From the NCBI GenBank assembly GCA_021777755.1, contig JAJYDE010000006.1, positions 62,001-126,000 of the forward strand: DNA of 64,000 nucleotides. Reading direction: 5' to 3'. The stretch is from Deltaproteobacteria bacterium. Lineage in GTDB: Bacteria; Desulfobacterota; Syntrophobacteria; Syntrophobacterales; Syntrophobacteraceae. A program made the position numbers and the translations under genes. The notes under the pieces are model-generated. The model saw only the letters and a program-made list of their open reading frames with translations. It made no database searches and was not told the origin of the DNA. Positions within the stretch are counted from its first letter, which is position 1. Every line of letters starts with the position of its first letter. Positions 52,971 to 62,470 of this stretch are shown here, in pieces.

Positions 52971-53351
52971 ATGATGAAAAGCTTCCTGGTTTTCGCAGTT
53001 CTATTATTGGCCATGCCCGGAGTTGCGGACACAGTCCGGGCCGGGACCATCCGGGCGGGAGGATACGGCAAGGCATCCACTGCGAGTAAAGAGGTGCGGG
53101 ATGCGGCCCGCTACGCGATCGAGGCGCAGGCCGGGAAAACGGGCGCTAAAACGAGCGGAGCCGCAACCAAACTGGAACTTGTAAAAATCCTCGGGGCGCA
53201 AAAACAGGTTGTCGCCGGGATAAACTACCGGCTGAAGCTCCAGGTGAAGGTTAACGGCATGATCAAGGAGGCAGATGTCGTCGTCTGGTGGCAGGCATGG
53301 AGAAAACCCGAGCCTTATCGACTGACATACTGGAAGTGGGACCAGAGCTGA
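52971..53351 (+). CDS. Secreted cystatin-like protein
   Basis: 126 residues. A signal peptide (MMKSFLVFAVLLLAMPGVAD) is followed by a single cystatin-type domain: Gly-Gly near residues 30-31, a long helix (VRDAARYAIEAQ), then strands with the first-hairpin motif QVVAG at 79-83 and INYRLKLQVKV. The second hairpin lacks the usual Pro-Trp and reads RKPEPYRL. Eukaryotic cystatins use exactly these elements to block C1 cysteine proteases. In bacteria the target is unknown; protection against foreign proteases is a guess. Its own unit, 109 nt after livF, with GGGAGA before the ATG. Confidence 0.75.
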   Translation: MMKSFLVFAVLLLAMPGVADTVRAGTIRAGGYGKASTASKEVRDAARYAIEAQAGKTGAKTSGAATKLELVKILGAQKQVVAGINYRLKLQVKVNGMIKEADVVVWWQAWRKPEPYRLTYWKWDQS

Positions 53352-53441
53352 TACCTTTTTCGCCTCGGTCTTTTCTCCGTGTATGTGAACCGCAAGGCCG
53401 GGGAGAATCTCCGGGTCAAGATTACCGGGCCGTCTCGGCTC

Positions 53442-54536
53442 TCAGCCCACGATCTCCGAAAGGGGCCTTGCCAGGCGGCCGATCGCACCGGAGCCGATCG
53501 TATCGAGGAACTCCCGGCCCAGGAGTCCGCCGGCCTCGATGACCGCATTCCAGTAGGCGATACGCTCTTCGGTGCGCCCGCGAAAACGGGGGAAATCCTC
53601 CCTGTCGGGAATTTTGCCGTGCGGCAGCTTTTCAATGAACTCTTTGGAGGGACAAACCAGGAGCATGCGCTCGACGTTTTCCTTCCGCGGTTTTCTCCAG
53701 GGGAAGCGCTTATCGAACCAGCCCGGTATGATGTGGTTCGTATAGTGCGGAAAAAGGATCAAGCCATCTCCATTTTCGCCATCTTGCAGAAGCGGCAGAT
53801 CGAAATGGTAGTCGAGAAGCCCGCCGTCCCGATACATCCCCGGGGGAGCATGGGCAATATCTTTCACCCCCGTCATCACAAGGGGGATGGATCCGGAGGC
53901 CATCAGCGCCTCCTTTAGATTTTCGGCCGAAAGCGGCGCCTTTCGTATCGCGAAATCGCTCGCTTCCCCCATGGGCGGGGGATTTTCGGAGTCGCAGAAA
54001 AGCACTCTTTCGAGTAAAAACTTCAGGGCGCTCCGGTTTAGGGCGTTATAGAGAACGGCGTCGAGCAGTCCGAGGCTCAGCAGCATCTTGTTGTCGCTTG
54101 CGAGCGGCCATTTGCAGCGAGTTGTCAAGATGACCAGCCGCAGGAATGGATGGTGCAAGATTTCGTCGATGCCGTTTTCGCCAAGGAGCGCGTCACGTAT
54201 TTTCGCGCACTCCCGCGTGATTTCCTCCCTGTCCGGGCGGGGCGAGTAGCTCTGGGCCAAGTAGGCGGCGAGAAACCGGTCCAGGGCCTCGGCGGAGTTG
54301 CTCTGGCAAACCGAGGCGAATCGCCACGAGCCGATCGAAGAACCCAGAAGAAAAAGCGGTTCCCGCCTGTCCTTGAACCAAGTGGAGAAAATGGCGCGGT
54401 CCAGGCCGTAGAGAACCAGCCACTTGGGGCCGCCGGCCGATCCGAGGACGGCTTTGATCATCGATGGGTCGAGCCCTTCGCGGCCGATGACCTCCATCGC
54501 TTTGGGACCCGCATAGAAAACGAGATTACCCGACAT
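53442..54536 (-). CDS. Patatin-like phospholipase
   Basis: 364 residues. The nucleophile elbow is GSSIGSW (S67) after FLLG, and the catalytic Asp is D237 in YRDGGLLDYH, the Ser-Asp dyad of patatins. The N-terminal glycine-rich oxyanion region reads LGSAGGPKW. No signal peptide, so probably cytoplasmic or membrane-associated acyl hydrolase; substrate unknown. The start at 54536 gives MSGNLVFYAG with GGAG 10 nt before. It follows dnaE2 by about 95 nt on the same strand but has no evident role in mutagenesis. Confidence 0.85.
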   Translation of the reverse strand: MSGNLVFYAGPKAMEVIGREGLDPSMIKAVLGSAGGPKWLVLYGLDRAIFSTWFKDRREPLFLLGSSIGSWRFASVCQSNSAEALDRFLAAYLAQSYSPRPDREEITRECAKIRDALLGENGIDEILHHPFLRLVILTTRCKWPLASDNKMLLSLGLLDAVLYNALNRSALKFLLERVLFCDSENPPPMGEASDFAIRKAPLSAENLKEALMASGSIPLVMTGVKDIAHAPPGMYRDGGLLDYHFDLPLLQDGENGDGLILFPHYTNHIIPGWFDKRFPWRKPRKENVERMLLVCPSKEFIEKLPHGKIPDREDFPRFRGRTEERIAYWNAVIEAGGLLGREFLDTIGSGAIGRLARPLSEIVG

Positions 54537-54631
54537 ATCGGAAGCACTCCGGGACAGATGGATTTTTCGTTCCGATTTCCACAACCGGACGGGGCTAGAA
54601 TAGCAACGGGGCGGAAGGATTGAAAGCCTTT

Positions 54632-57610
54632 TCAGGCCTTGAGCCCGATCCCCGCCGGCGCCTTGAGGGCATGAACCACGCTTAGCGAAGCCACGCCGAA
54701 TTCGCTTTCCACCAGGCCATGGAGCAGGTATGCATGGTTCATATCGAGGTCGAGGCAAAAACGGCTGAATTGTTTCGGGAAAAAGACCGTTTCGAAAATT
54801 GCGGTTTCATCTTCGAAGGTGAAAAACTCCATTTCCTCGCCCTGCTTTGTCAGGACTTCCTTTCTGGTCACCGGCCATCCTTTCATGCGAATTTTTTTCC
54901 CGAAGTACCGTGCCATATCGGATGCCGCAACGGTTTGCAGCCCCGGGAAACAGTGCCCCGCAAGTCTTAAGGGGTGAACCGAGAGGGGAAATCCCAGGGT
55001 TTCGCATTCCCTGAGCGGTCTTGTTCCGGGCGGAAAATCCGGAAGATCGGGGATTTTAAGGGGCCGGGGACCGAAAAGAGAGGTTTGAGAAACGGGCGGG
55101 GCGCCGCACCTGTTAAACCATGCCTCGATCAGCCAGAGGATTTGAGGTGGATTCAATCTTTTGGCGATCGAGTCGAGGGCGCCGCTTTTGGCGAGTATGG
55201 TCGCATCGGAAAGCATTAAACGGCCCCGGAGTCTTTGCAAAAGATTTTCGATGGATGAAAAGCGCCCGCCCCGGTTTCTTTCCGCGATAATGGCCTCCCG
55301 GGCGGTTTTCCTCATTCCCTGAAGCTGCTGGAAACCGGTTCGGATCGTCTTGCCGCAGCCGGTATGGGGCAGGTCGCTTTCGTTTATGTCGGGCCCCCGG
55401 ACATCTAGACCCATACGGCGGCTTTCCGAAATATAGGCAAGGGCGCTGTAATAGCCGCCTCCGTTGGAGATGACCGCGGCCATGAATTCGGCCGGATGGT
55501 GCGCTTTAAGATAGGCGGACTTGTAGCTCACAAGCGCATAGGAAGCCGAGTGGGGTTTACAGAAGGAATAGCCGGCAAATGAGGTGAACATGTCCCAGAC
55601 CTTTCCCGCCACTTCGGACGAAACGCCATTCGCCCCGCATCCCCTTTCAAAGCGCGCCCTGAAGTCCGAAAGTTGTTCCCGGCTCTTTTTGCTTATCACC
55701 TTTCTCAGGCTGTCCGCCTCGCCCCAGGAAAAACCGGCCAGCGCCATGGCGCACTGCACGACATCCTCCTGGTAGACCAGGATCCCGTAGCTTTGGGCAA
55801 GGATCTCTTCCAGCCTCGGATGGAGCGGTTCCCAGGGTTCTCCGTGAAGCCGGGCCAGGTATTGGCGAATGTAGCGGTTGGCCGCCGGGCGTATGATCGA
55901 GGAATGGATCACCGCATGGTCGAAATCGCCTTTTGCGGCTTTGGCCTGCAAAAGCCTCATGGCGGGGGATTCCAGGTAGAAGACGCCCATGGTGTTTCCC
56001 CCGCGGATGATTTCCCTGGTTCGGGGGTCGTCGACCGGGTTGAAGGCTGCGTAATCGATCGCCTCGCCCGTGTTTTTACGAACCGCCTCGATGGTGTCGC
56101 GGATCACGGCCAAAGACCGGTTGCCCAGAAGGTCGATTTTAACCAGGCCGGCTTTTTCCGCCTGGTCCTTTTCCCACTGAATGATTCGCATTCCCCCGGC
56201 GCTTATCTGCACCGGAACGTATCTCGACACCCGGTCGGGAACGATCACCACGCCGCCGCAATGGGTGGAGATGTTTCGCGGTGTCGATTGAAGCCGGGCG
56301 GCAAGCCCGATGATTTCCGGCCAGGGCGGGGGAAACTGGGAGCGTGGAGCGGGTAGCGGGTAGCTGGAACTTCGGTAACGCATCTTGCGGATCACCTCCT
56401 TTATTTCTGAGGCCGGCATCCCGTAGACCTTGGCCACTTCGCGCACCGAAGCCCTGGCCGCAAAGCCGGTGTGATTGCTGATGAAAGCAAGCCTGCCGCC
56501 GCCGTAGTGAGCCGCTATTTCCTTGAAGAGTTCCGGGCGCTCATCCCAGGGGAAATCCACGTCTATATCGGGCAGGTCCTTTCTTTCCGGATTTAGAAAC
56601 CGGCCGAACAGGAGGTTGTGCCGAACGGGATCGACATGGGTTATGCCCAGAAGATAGCTCACCAGGCTTGCCGCGCCGCTGCCCCGGCCGCAGTGGATGG
56701 CGCGCCTGCGAACGATATCGGCAACGATCAGAAAATAATCCACGAATCCTTTCGAGCTGATAAGTTCCAGTTCTTCGGCCAGTCGCTTTTCGACCTTCGG
56801 GTTGGTGTCGCCGTAGCGCGGCCCGATGCCTCTTCGGCACTCGGAGACAAGGAGGGCCAGATGGTCTTCGGGGGTGTCGAGATAAGCGGGGAAAACGGTG
56901 TGAAACCGGTTGGGGGGAGTAGCGCACGTTTGGGCAATCTTTAGCGTGTTGGCAAGCGCTTCCGGGCAGCTTGGAAACCTTGCCGACATCTCGCGGGCCG
57001 ATTTGAGCCACCGGTCGGCCGAGGCGGTATCTTCCGGCCCCAGAGAACCCAGGGTCTTGTTTAGAGCTATGGCCCGCAGGAGCCTGTGGAGTGGGTAGTC
57101 GTCCTTTTCAATGAAATGCACCCCGTTGGTGGCAACCGGCGCCACGCCGATCCGGGCGGCGATTTGGAGATGTTTCCGGTCCGCCGGGCCGGGAGTGATT
57201 TCAAAAAAACATTCCACACGATTGCGTAACGCGTTCAGAAGGTCGGGGTCACTACTCAGGATCACGAGATCGCCGGTTTTTTCCGGAAGGCTTCGCGGTA
57301 GCGAAAAGTCCTTTTCAGTATGACGCCGGGTAATGATTTCCGAGAGGATTTCATACCCGAGAGGGGTACGGGCCAGAATCACCGCCGATGTTTCCTCGGT
57401 TTTAACCTGCGCCCCGACTATCGGTTCGATCCCGGCGGCCGCGGCCGCCTCGATAAAATTAACCAGGCCGTAAAACCCGTTTGAATCCGTCAGCGCGAGG
57501 TGGGAAAAGCCCGCCTTTTTCGCCGCCCGGCAAAGCGCCTCCGGCGAATTTACCCCGTGCATCATCGAATAGAAGGAATGAACATGGAGGTGGACAAAAT
57601 CGGGGGCCAT
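54632..57610 (-). CDS. dnaE2: Error-prone DNA polymerase III alpha subunit DnaE2 (ImuC)
   Basis: 992 residues, within the 1000-1080 range of DnaE2. PHP domain start FVHLHVHSFYSMMHG, palm catalytic Asps in LPDIDVDFPWDERPEL and KIDLLGNRSLAVI, thumb FVDYFLIVADIVRR, helix-hairpin-helix in the C-terminal part and an OB fold (RMKGWPVTRKEVLTKQGEEM). It extends across lesions with ImuB. It starts 1 nt after the imuB stop, so the two are coupled. An odd segment, SSSYPLPAPRSQFPPP near residue 415, looks like an in-frame insertion derived from a simple DNA repeat. Confidence 0.94.
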   Translation of the reverse strand: MAPDFVHLHVHSFYSMMHGVNSPEALCRAAKKAGFSHLALTDSNGFYGLVNFIEAAAAAGIEPIVGAQVKTEETSAVILARTPLGYEILSEIITRRHTEKDFSLPRSLPEKTGDLVILSSDPDLLNALRNRVECFFEITPGPADRKHLQIAARIGVAPVATNGVHFIEKDDYPLHRLLRAIALNKTLGSLGPEDTASADRWLKSAREMSARFPSCPEALANTLKIAQTCATPPNRFHTVFPAYLDTPEDHLALLVSECRRGIGPRYGDTNPKVEKRLAEELELISSKGFVDYFLIVADIVRRRAIHCGRGSGAASLVSYLLGITHVDPVRHNLLFGRFLNPERKDLPDIDVDFPWDERPELFKEIAAHYGGGRLAFISNHTGFAARASVREVAKVYGMPASEIKEVIRKMRYRSSSYPLPAPRSQFPPPWPEIIGLAARLQSTPRNISTHCGGVVIVPDRVSRYVPVQISAGGMRIIQWEKDQAEKAGLVKIDLLGNRSLAVIRDTIEAVRKNTGEAIDYAAFNPVDDPRTREIIRGGNTMGVFYLESPAMRLLQAKAAKGDFDHAVIHSSIIRPAANRYIRQYLARLHGEPWEPLHPRLEEILAQSYGILVYQEDVVQCAMALAGFSWGEADSLRKVISKKSREQLSDFRARFERGCGANGVSSEVAGKVWDMFTSFAGYSFCKPHSASYALVSYKSAYLKAHHPAEFMAAVISNGGGYYSALAYISESRRMGLDVRGPDINESDLPHTGCGKTIRTGFQQLQGMRKTAREAIIAERNRGGRFSSIENLLQRLRGRLMLSDATILAKSGALDSIAKRLNPPQILWLIEAWFNRCGAPPVSQTSLFGPRPLKIPDLPDFPPGTRPLRECETLGFPLSVHPLRLAGHCFPGLQTVAASDMARYFGKKIRMKGWPVTRKEVLTKQGEEMEFFTFEDETAIFETVFFPKQFSRFCLDLDMNHAYLLHGLVESEFGVASLSVVHALKAPAGIGLKA
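56333..56380. repeat. Simple-repeat-derived in-frame insertion in dnaE2
   Basis: GGGTAGCGGGTAGC and flanking GAGCGTGGAGC, related to the AGTAGC array at 51262-51300. Encodes a Ser/Pro/Tyr-rich stretch that interrupts the otherwise helical region after EIKEVIRKM. Confidence 0.5.
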
Positions 57611-57611
57611 T

Positions 57612-58772
57612 TCAAGCTCTCCCGGCCCAGGAAATAATTTTTTTCCCGAACTTCATGCGCATCGAATCCAGGGCTTTCTGGAGGTCGCGCTCTTTTGAAC
57701 CTTTGGCGTCTTTCCAGGTAAAGAGCGGAAGCTGGGCGGAGGGCATTGCCAGATCCGAGAACTCGATCACCAGCCTGCGCACCGCCACGCGCCTGCGTAA
57801 AAGCTTGTAGAAGGCGGGCAGAACGGATTGGAAAAGAGCCCGGTCGGCCTGGATGGACCACGAAGGAAGCCTCTTTTTGGTTTCAACCGACATGCCATCG
57901 GCATAGCGGATTTCGAGCCGTAAGCTGCCGGGGCGGCGATTATGCCGGCGAAGGTCCCAGCCCGCCTCCTCAACCTGCTCGAATAAGGCCGATTCAAGGC
58001 GCCCCGGATCGATTTCATCTCTTTCCAGGATTTTGGCAACCGATACCTTCGGCAGCTCCCGGGCCGCAAAGACGGGCGAGGTGTCCACGCCCCTGGCAAT
58101 TTTAAGAAGACGCTCGGCGTTTTTGCCGAAAACCGCTCCCAGAACCTCCAGCGGAAAGCATGCCAGTTGGCCTGTCCGCAAAATATTGAAGCCGGCGAGC
58201 TTTGCCGCCGTAACCCCGCCCACGCCCGGAAGAAACTCCACGGGAAGAGGCCAAAGAAACGATTCCTCGCTGCCCGGGAAAATGCAACCCAGCTTTCCCG
58301 GTTCCATGCAATGGGCGGCCACCTGGCTTACCAGCTTGTTTGCGGCAAGTCCGATCCTGGCCCGAAGCCCCATTTTTTCCGCAAGTTCCCTTTCCATCCG
58401 GCAGGCCAGGTCGGGGCCGGGGCCAAAAAGCCCGCGGGTCCCGGTAATATCTATAAAGCAGCTTCCCTGGCCGCTGCTTTCGACAAGCGGCGAACAGCCC
58501 CCGAAGCAACGGGCCATCTCCAACTGCTTTTCCCGGTAATGATAAAAATCGGCCTCCACTGTATGAAGCCGGCGGCACATACGGCGCGCCCGACCAAGCG
58601 CCATGCCCTCCCTGAGGCCTTCCTTCCGCGCCGGGGCGTTTACGCCCTGGACGACCGAGCGTTCGCCGGCCCGGGCCAGGACAAGCGGGAGCCGTTTCAA
58701 TTCGGGCCGCCTGAGTTCTTCGAGGGCCGCATAAAAATCGGGGATCTGCATGTGAACGATATTTCTGGACAT
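57612..58772 (-). CDS. imuB: ImuB-type, catalytically impaired Y-family polymerase homolog
   Basis: 386 residues. Overall Y-family layout: IVHMQIPDFYAALEEL, VVQGVNAPARKEGLREGM, FIDITGTRGLFG, KLVSQVAAH and VEFLPGVGGVTAAKLAGFNI (HhH). The catalytic acidic residues are altered: the first Asp of the HVDMDAF motif is replaced (HMQIPDF), and the SIDE motif reads SSGQG. That matches ImuB, a platform that tethers DnaE2 to the clamp, and not an active Pol IV. The start at 58772 has AAGG upstream. No imuA or lexA copy is next to it, and I see no recognisable SOS box in the 170-bp gap to cheW. Confidence 0.88.
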   Translation of the reverse strand: MSRNIVHMQIPDFYAALEELRRPELKRLPLVLARAGERSVVQGVNAPARKEGLREGMALGRARRMCRRLHTVEADFYHYREKQLEMARCFGGCSPLVESSGQGSCFIDITGTRGLFGPGPDLACRMERELAEKMGLRARIGLAANKLVSQVAAHCMEPGKLGCIFPGSEESFLWPLPVEFLPGVGGVTAAKLAGFNILRTGQLACFPLEVLGAVFGKNAERLLKIARGVDTSPVFAARELPKVSVAKILERDEIDPGRLESALFEQVEEAGWDLRRHNRRPGSLRLEIRYADGMSVETKKRLPSWSIQADRALFQSVLPAFYKLLRRRVAVRRLVIEFSDLAMPSAQLPLFTWKDAKGSKERDLQKALDSMRMKFGKKIISWAGRA

Positions 58773-58944
58773 CTTGGACCTTTCGGAGCGTTTGGTTGAA
58801 ATGATAGGTGAATGAATGGTGAAAGTCAAGACGTCTCCTTTTTTGAACCTCTTTTGAGCAGTTGGGTTGAAGAAATAATTCTTTTTTGCCGATGTATGGG
58901 AAATGGCGGTTAATTGGTCAAAGAATGGCAGGGGAGGATTAGTG

Positions 58945-59457
58945 ATGAAAGACAAGCCCGGTGAGGCAAATCATTTGGATGATTCGGGAGCGGAGCGCGA
59001 AGGAAAATACCTTACCTTTTCACTGGGGGAGGAGGAATACGGAATCGGGATTTTGAAAGTTAAGGAAATAATCGGTATGATGCGGGTTACGCCGGTGCCG
59101 CAAGCCCCCGAATTCATCAAGGGGGTCATCAATCTGCGGGGGAAGGTGATACCGGTAATCGATCTGCGGCTGAGGTTCGCAATGAAGGAGAGCCCGTATA
59201 CGGAGCGCACCTGCATCGTGGTGGTGGAAATCGAGAATTCGGAGGCCAAGCTTCACATAGGCGTGGTTGTGGATTCGGTGTCCGAGGTGCTAAACATCAA
59301 AGCCGCCGATATTGAAGACGCGCCGAGTTTCGGGACCAGTTTGAGCGCCGAATGCATTCTGGGTATGGCCAAAACGGGCGGATCGGTGAAGATTTTGCTT
59401 GACATCACCCGGGTGCTGGGCAACTGCGGGATAGGTTCGATCGACAAGGCGGCCTGA
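58945..59457 (+). CDS. cheW: CheW chemosensory coupling protein
   Basis: 170 residues. Blocks YLTFSLGEEEYGIGILKVKE, MRVTPVPQAPEFIKGVINLR, GKVIPVIDLRLRF and CIVVVEI are the standard SH3-like CheW core. It bridges receptors and CheA. The start at 58945 is fixed by GGGGAGGA 7 nt before; a longer frame lacks a site. First gene of the cheW-R-D-B-Y-A cluster, divergent from imuB. Confidence 0.95.
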   Translation: MKDKPGEANHLDDSGAEREGKYLTFSLGEEEYGIGILKVKEIIGMMRVTPVPQAPEFIKGVINLRGKVIPVIDLRLRFAMKESPYTERTCIVVVEIENSEAKLHIGVVVDSVSEVLNIKAADIEDAPSFGTSLSAECILGMAKTGGSVKILLDITRVLGNCGIGSIDKAA

Positions 59458-59508
59458 AGTAAGAAGGCCCGGCGATGAGGGTGCCAAGGAGATCCGAAAG
59501 GCGGTTGG

Positions 59509-60339
59509 ATGGAAAGCGATATGCCGAACAGCCTGTTTCAGCAGTATAGCCGGCTTGTTTATGAACAGTGCGGGATAAACCTTCATGAAGGTAAAAAAGC
59601 GCTTTTACAGGCCAGGTTGAACAAGCGGCTCCGGATCACCGGCATCGCTTCCTACAAGGAATATTTCCATATCATTACCTCGGGTGCCAATCCAGGGGAA
59701 TTTCTGAATTTTCTGGATTCCATCTCAACCAACCTGACCTATTTTTTTCGGGAGGTTCAGCATTTTGAATTCATGAACAGGGTGGGTCTGCCCGAGTTGA
59801 TCGAGGAAAAGCGAAAGGAAAGGGACACCAGGATAAGGATCTGGAGCGCGGGCTGTTCGACGGGCGAAGAACCCTACAGCCTTGCGATGTGCGTGCTGGC
59901 CGGATTGCCCGACAACGTAAAGTGGGATTTCAAGATCCTTGCGACCGACATATCGACACGGGTGCTGGAGACGGCCAACCGGGGGGTTTATTCGCAGGAG
60001 AAGGTGAAAAAAGTTCCCCCGGCGCTCCGACAGGCCCACTTTCTGAAGGTGGGCGGCACGGAGGGCAACCCTGAATTCCAGGTCGCGCCTCACGTCAAGC
60101 GGCTCATCACCTTTTACCGGCTGAACCTCAAAGACCCCTACCCGTTCAAGGGGCCGTTCGACTTCATATTCTGCCGCAACGTGATGATCTATTTCGATAA
60201 AAAAACCCAGGAGGAACTGGTGAATAAAATGGCCGGTTTTCTTGGCCCCGGGGGATATTTTTGTGTGGGGCACTCCGAGAGTCTCACAGGATTGGCCCAT
60301 AAGCTCTCTTATGTTCAGCCGGCCATATACCGTTATTAG
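59509..60339 (+). CDS. cheR: CheR protein-glutamate methyltransferase
   Basis: 276 residues. The N-terminal helical domain is followed by the SAM-binding core with ISTNLTYFFREVQHFE, IRIWSAGCSTGEEPYSLAM (SAM loop), ATDISTRVLETANRGVY, and FDFIFCRNVMIYFD. It methylates receptor glutamates for adaptation. Starts at ATG 59509; a second ATG four codons later is possible. 6-21 nt precede cheD. Confidence 0.95.
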   Translation: MESDMPNSLFQQYSRLVYEQCGINLHEGKKALLQARLNKRLRITGIASYKEYFHIITSGANPGEFLNFLDSISTNLTYFFREVQHFEFMNRVGLPELIEEKRKERDTRIRIWSAGCSTGEEPYSLAMCVLAGLPDNVKWDFKILATDISTRVLETANRGVYSQEKVKKVPPALRQAHFLKVGGTEGNPEFQVAPHVKRLITFYRLNLKDPYPFKGPFDFIFCRNVMIYFDKKTQEELVNKMAGFLGPGGYFCVGHSESLTGLAHKLSYVQPAIYRY

Positions 60340-60360
60340 GATCGAATGGGTGGAGCATTG

Positions 60361-60879
60361 ATGAAAAATCCGGGGACATTCGGCGGGAGAAAGGCTCGGA
60401 TAAAAAGGGTGATCGGGGTGGCGGATATGGCCGTCAGCAATTCGGCGGAAGAATGTTTGATAACCTATTCACTGGGGTCCTGCATCGCGGTGATCATTTA
60501 CGACCCGGTGGCCTCGGTGGGCGGGATGCTTCATTATATGCTGCCCGAGGCGACCTTGGATCCGGAAAAGGCCAGGAAGAACCCCTGCATGTTCGCCGAT
60601 ACGGGAATCGCTCATCTTTTCAAGAGCAGCTACCGGATGGGGGCTCGGAAAGAAAACATCGTGGTCAAAGCTGTGGGAGGGGCTCAAACGCTTGATCCAA
60701 ACGGTGTTTTCAATATAGGGAAAAGAAACTGCGTTGCGATGCGCAAGGTTTTGTCCAGGAACAACGTGATTGTGGCCGCCGAACATGTGGGGGGAGAGGT
60801 CAACCGCACCGTGCGGCTGCTGATGGATACGGGAGAGGTTCGCCTGAAGGTGGGAAGGGAAGCTGAAATAGAGATCTGA
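60361..60879 (+). CDS. cheD: CheD chemoreceptor glutamine deamidase
   Basis: 172 residues. The catalytic Cys and surrounding block TYSLGSCIAVIIYDP and the His in GGMLHYMLPEA are intact, with MFADTGIAHLF and KAVGGAQTL downstream. It deamidates receptor Gln and, in several systems, works with CheC; no cheC is in this cluster. The start at 60361 (GTGGAG 6 nt before) is preferred over the ATG at 60346, which abuts the cheR stop. Confidence 0.94.
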   Translation: MKNPGTFGGRKARIKRVIGVADMAVSNSAEECLITYSLGSCIAVIIYDPVASVGGMLHYMLPEATLDPEKARKNPCMFADTGIAHLFKSSYRMGARKENIVVKAVGGAQTLDPNGVFNIGKRNCVAMRKVLSRNNVIVAAEHVGGEVNRTVRLLMDTGEVRLKVGREAEIEI

Positions 60880-60913
60880 GGCCGCGTAGAAGGCGCCATG
60901 GCTGAGGGGTTGA

Positions 60914-62014
<1,101 letters not shown>

Positions 62015-62031
62015 GGGAGGTACGATCATCA

Positions 62032-62412
62032 ATGGCTTACAAGGACCTGACAGTGCTCATAGTCGACGATTTTGTCACCATGCGGCGCATTGTACGCAAG
62101 ATTTTGCGCGATCTGGATTTTGAAAACATAATAGAAGCCGAGGATGGACTGGCGGCCCTCGAGGTGCTGAAGACAACAAAGATAGACCTGGTGGTCTCGG
62201 ACTGGAATATGCCGAGAATGACCGGGCTGGAGTTGCTCAAGGAGGTCCGCGCCACCGATAAGTTCAAGGACCTGCCGTTTCTGATGGTCACCGCCGAAGC
62301 CCAGAAAGAAAACATTGTCGAAGCGGTCAAGGCGAAGGTGAGCAATTATATCGTAAAACCATTCACGGCTGCGACCCTTGAGGAGAAACTGGCGAAAATC
62401 ATCCCTCGCTAG
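62032..62412 (+). CDS. cheY: CheY-type single-domain response regulator
   Basis: 126 residues. [18 protein letters not shown]57 in [13 protein letters not shown]88 and K110 in NYIVKPF: all switch residues present, closely CheY-like. It probably acts on the flagellar switch or another output. 17 nt after cheB; AAGGGAGG before the ATG. Confidence 0.95.
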   Translation: MAYKDLTVLIVDDFVTMRRIVRKILRDLDFENIIEAEDGLAALEVLKTTKIDLVVSDWNMPRMTGLELLKEVRATDKFKDLPFLMVTAEAQKENIVEAVKAKVSNYIVKPFTAATLEEKLAKIIPR

Positions 62413-62470
62413 CTCTCGGAGACCAATCCGGCAATTCAATCGGTGTGAAATTGTCCAACCGGGGATATTG

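Noticed and set aside
57612-58772. Annotation as active DNA polymerase IV (DinB)
   Set aside because: Catalytic Asp/Glu positions are replaced and the gene is coupled to dnaE2, which fits ImuB.
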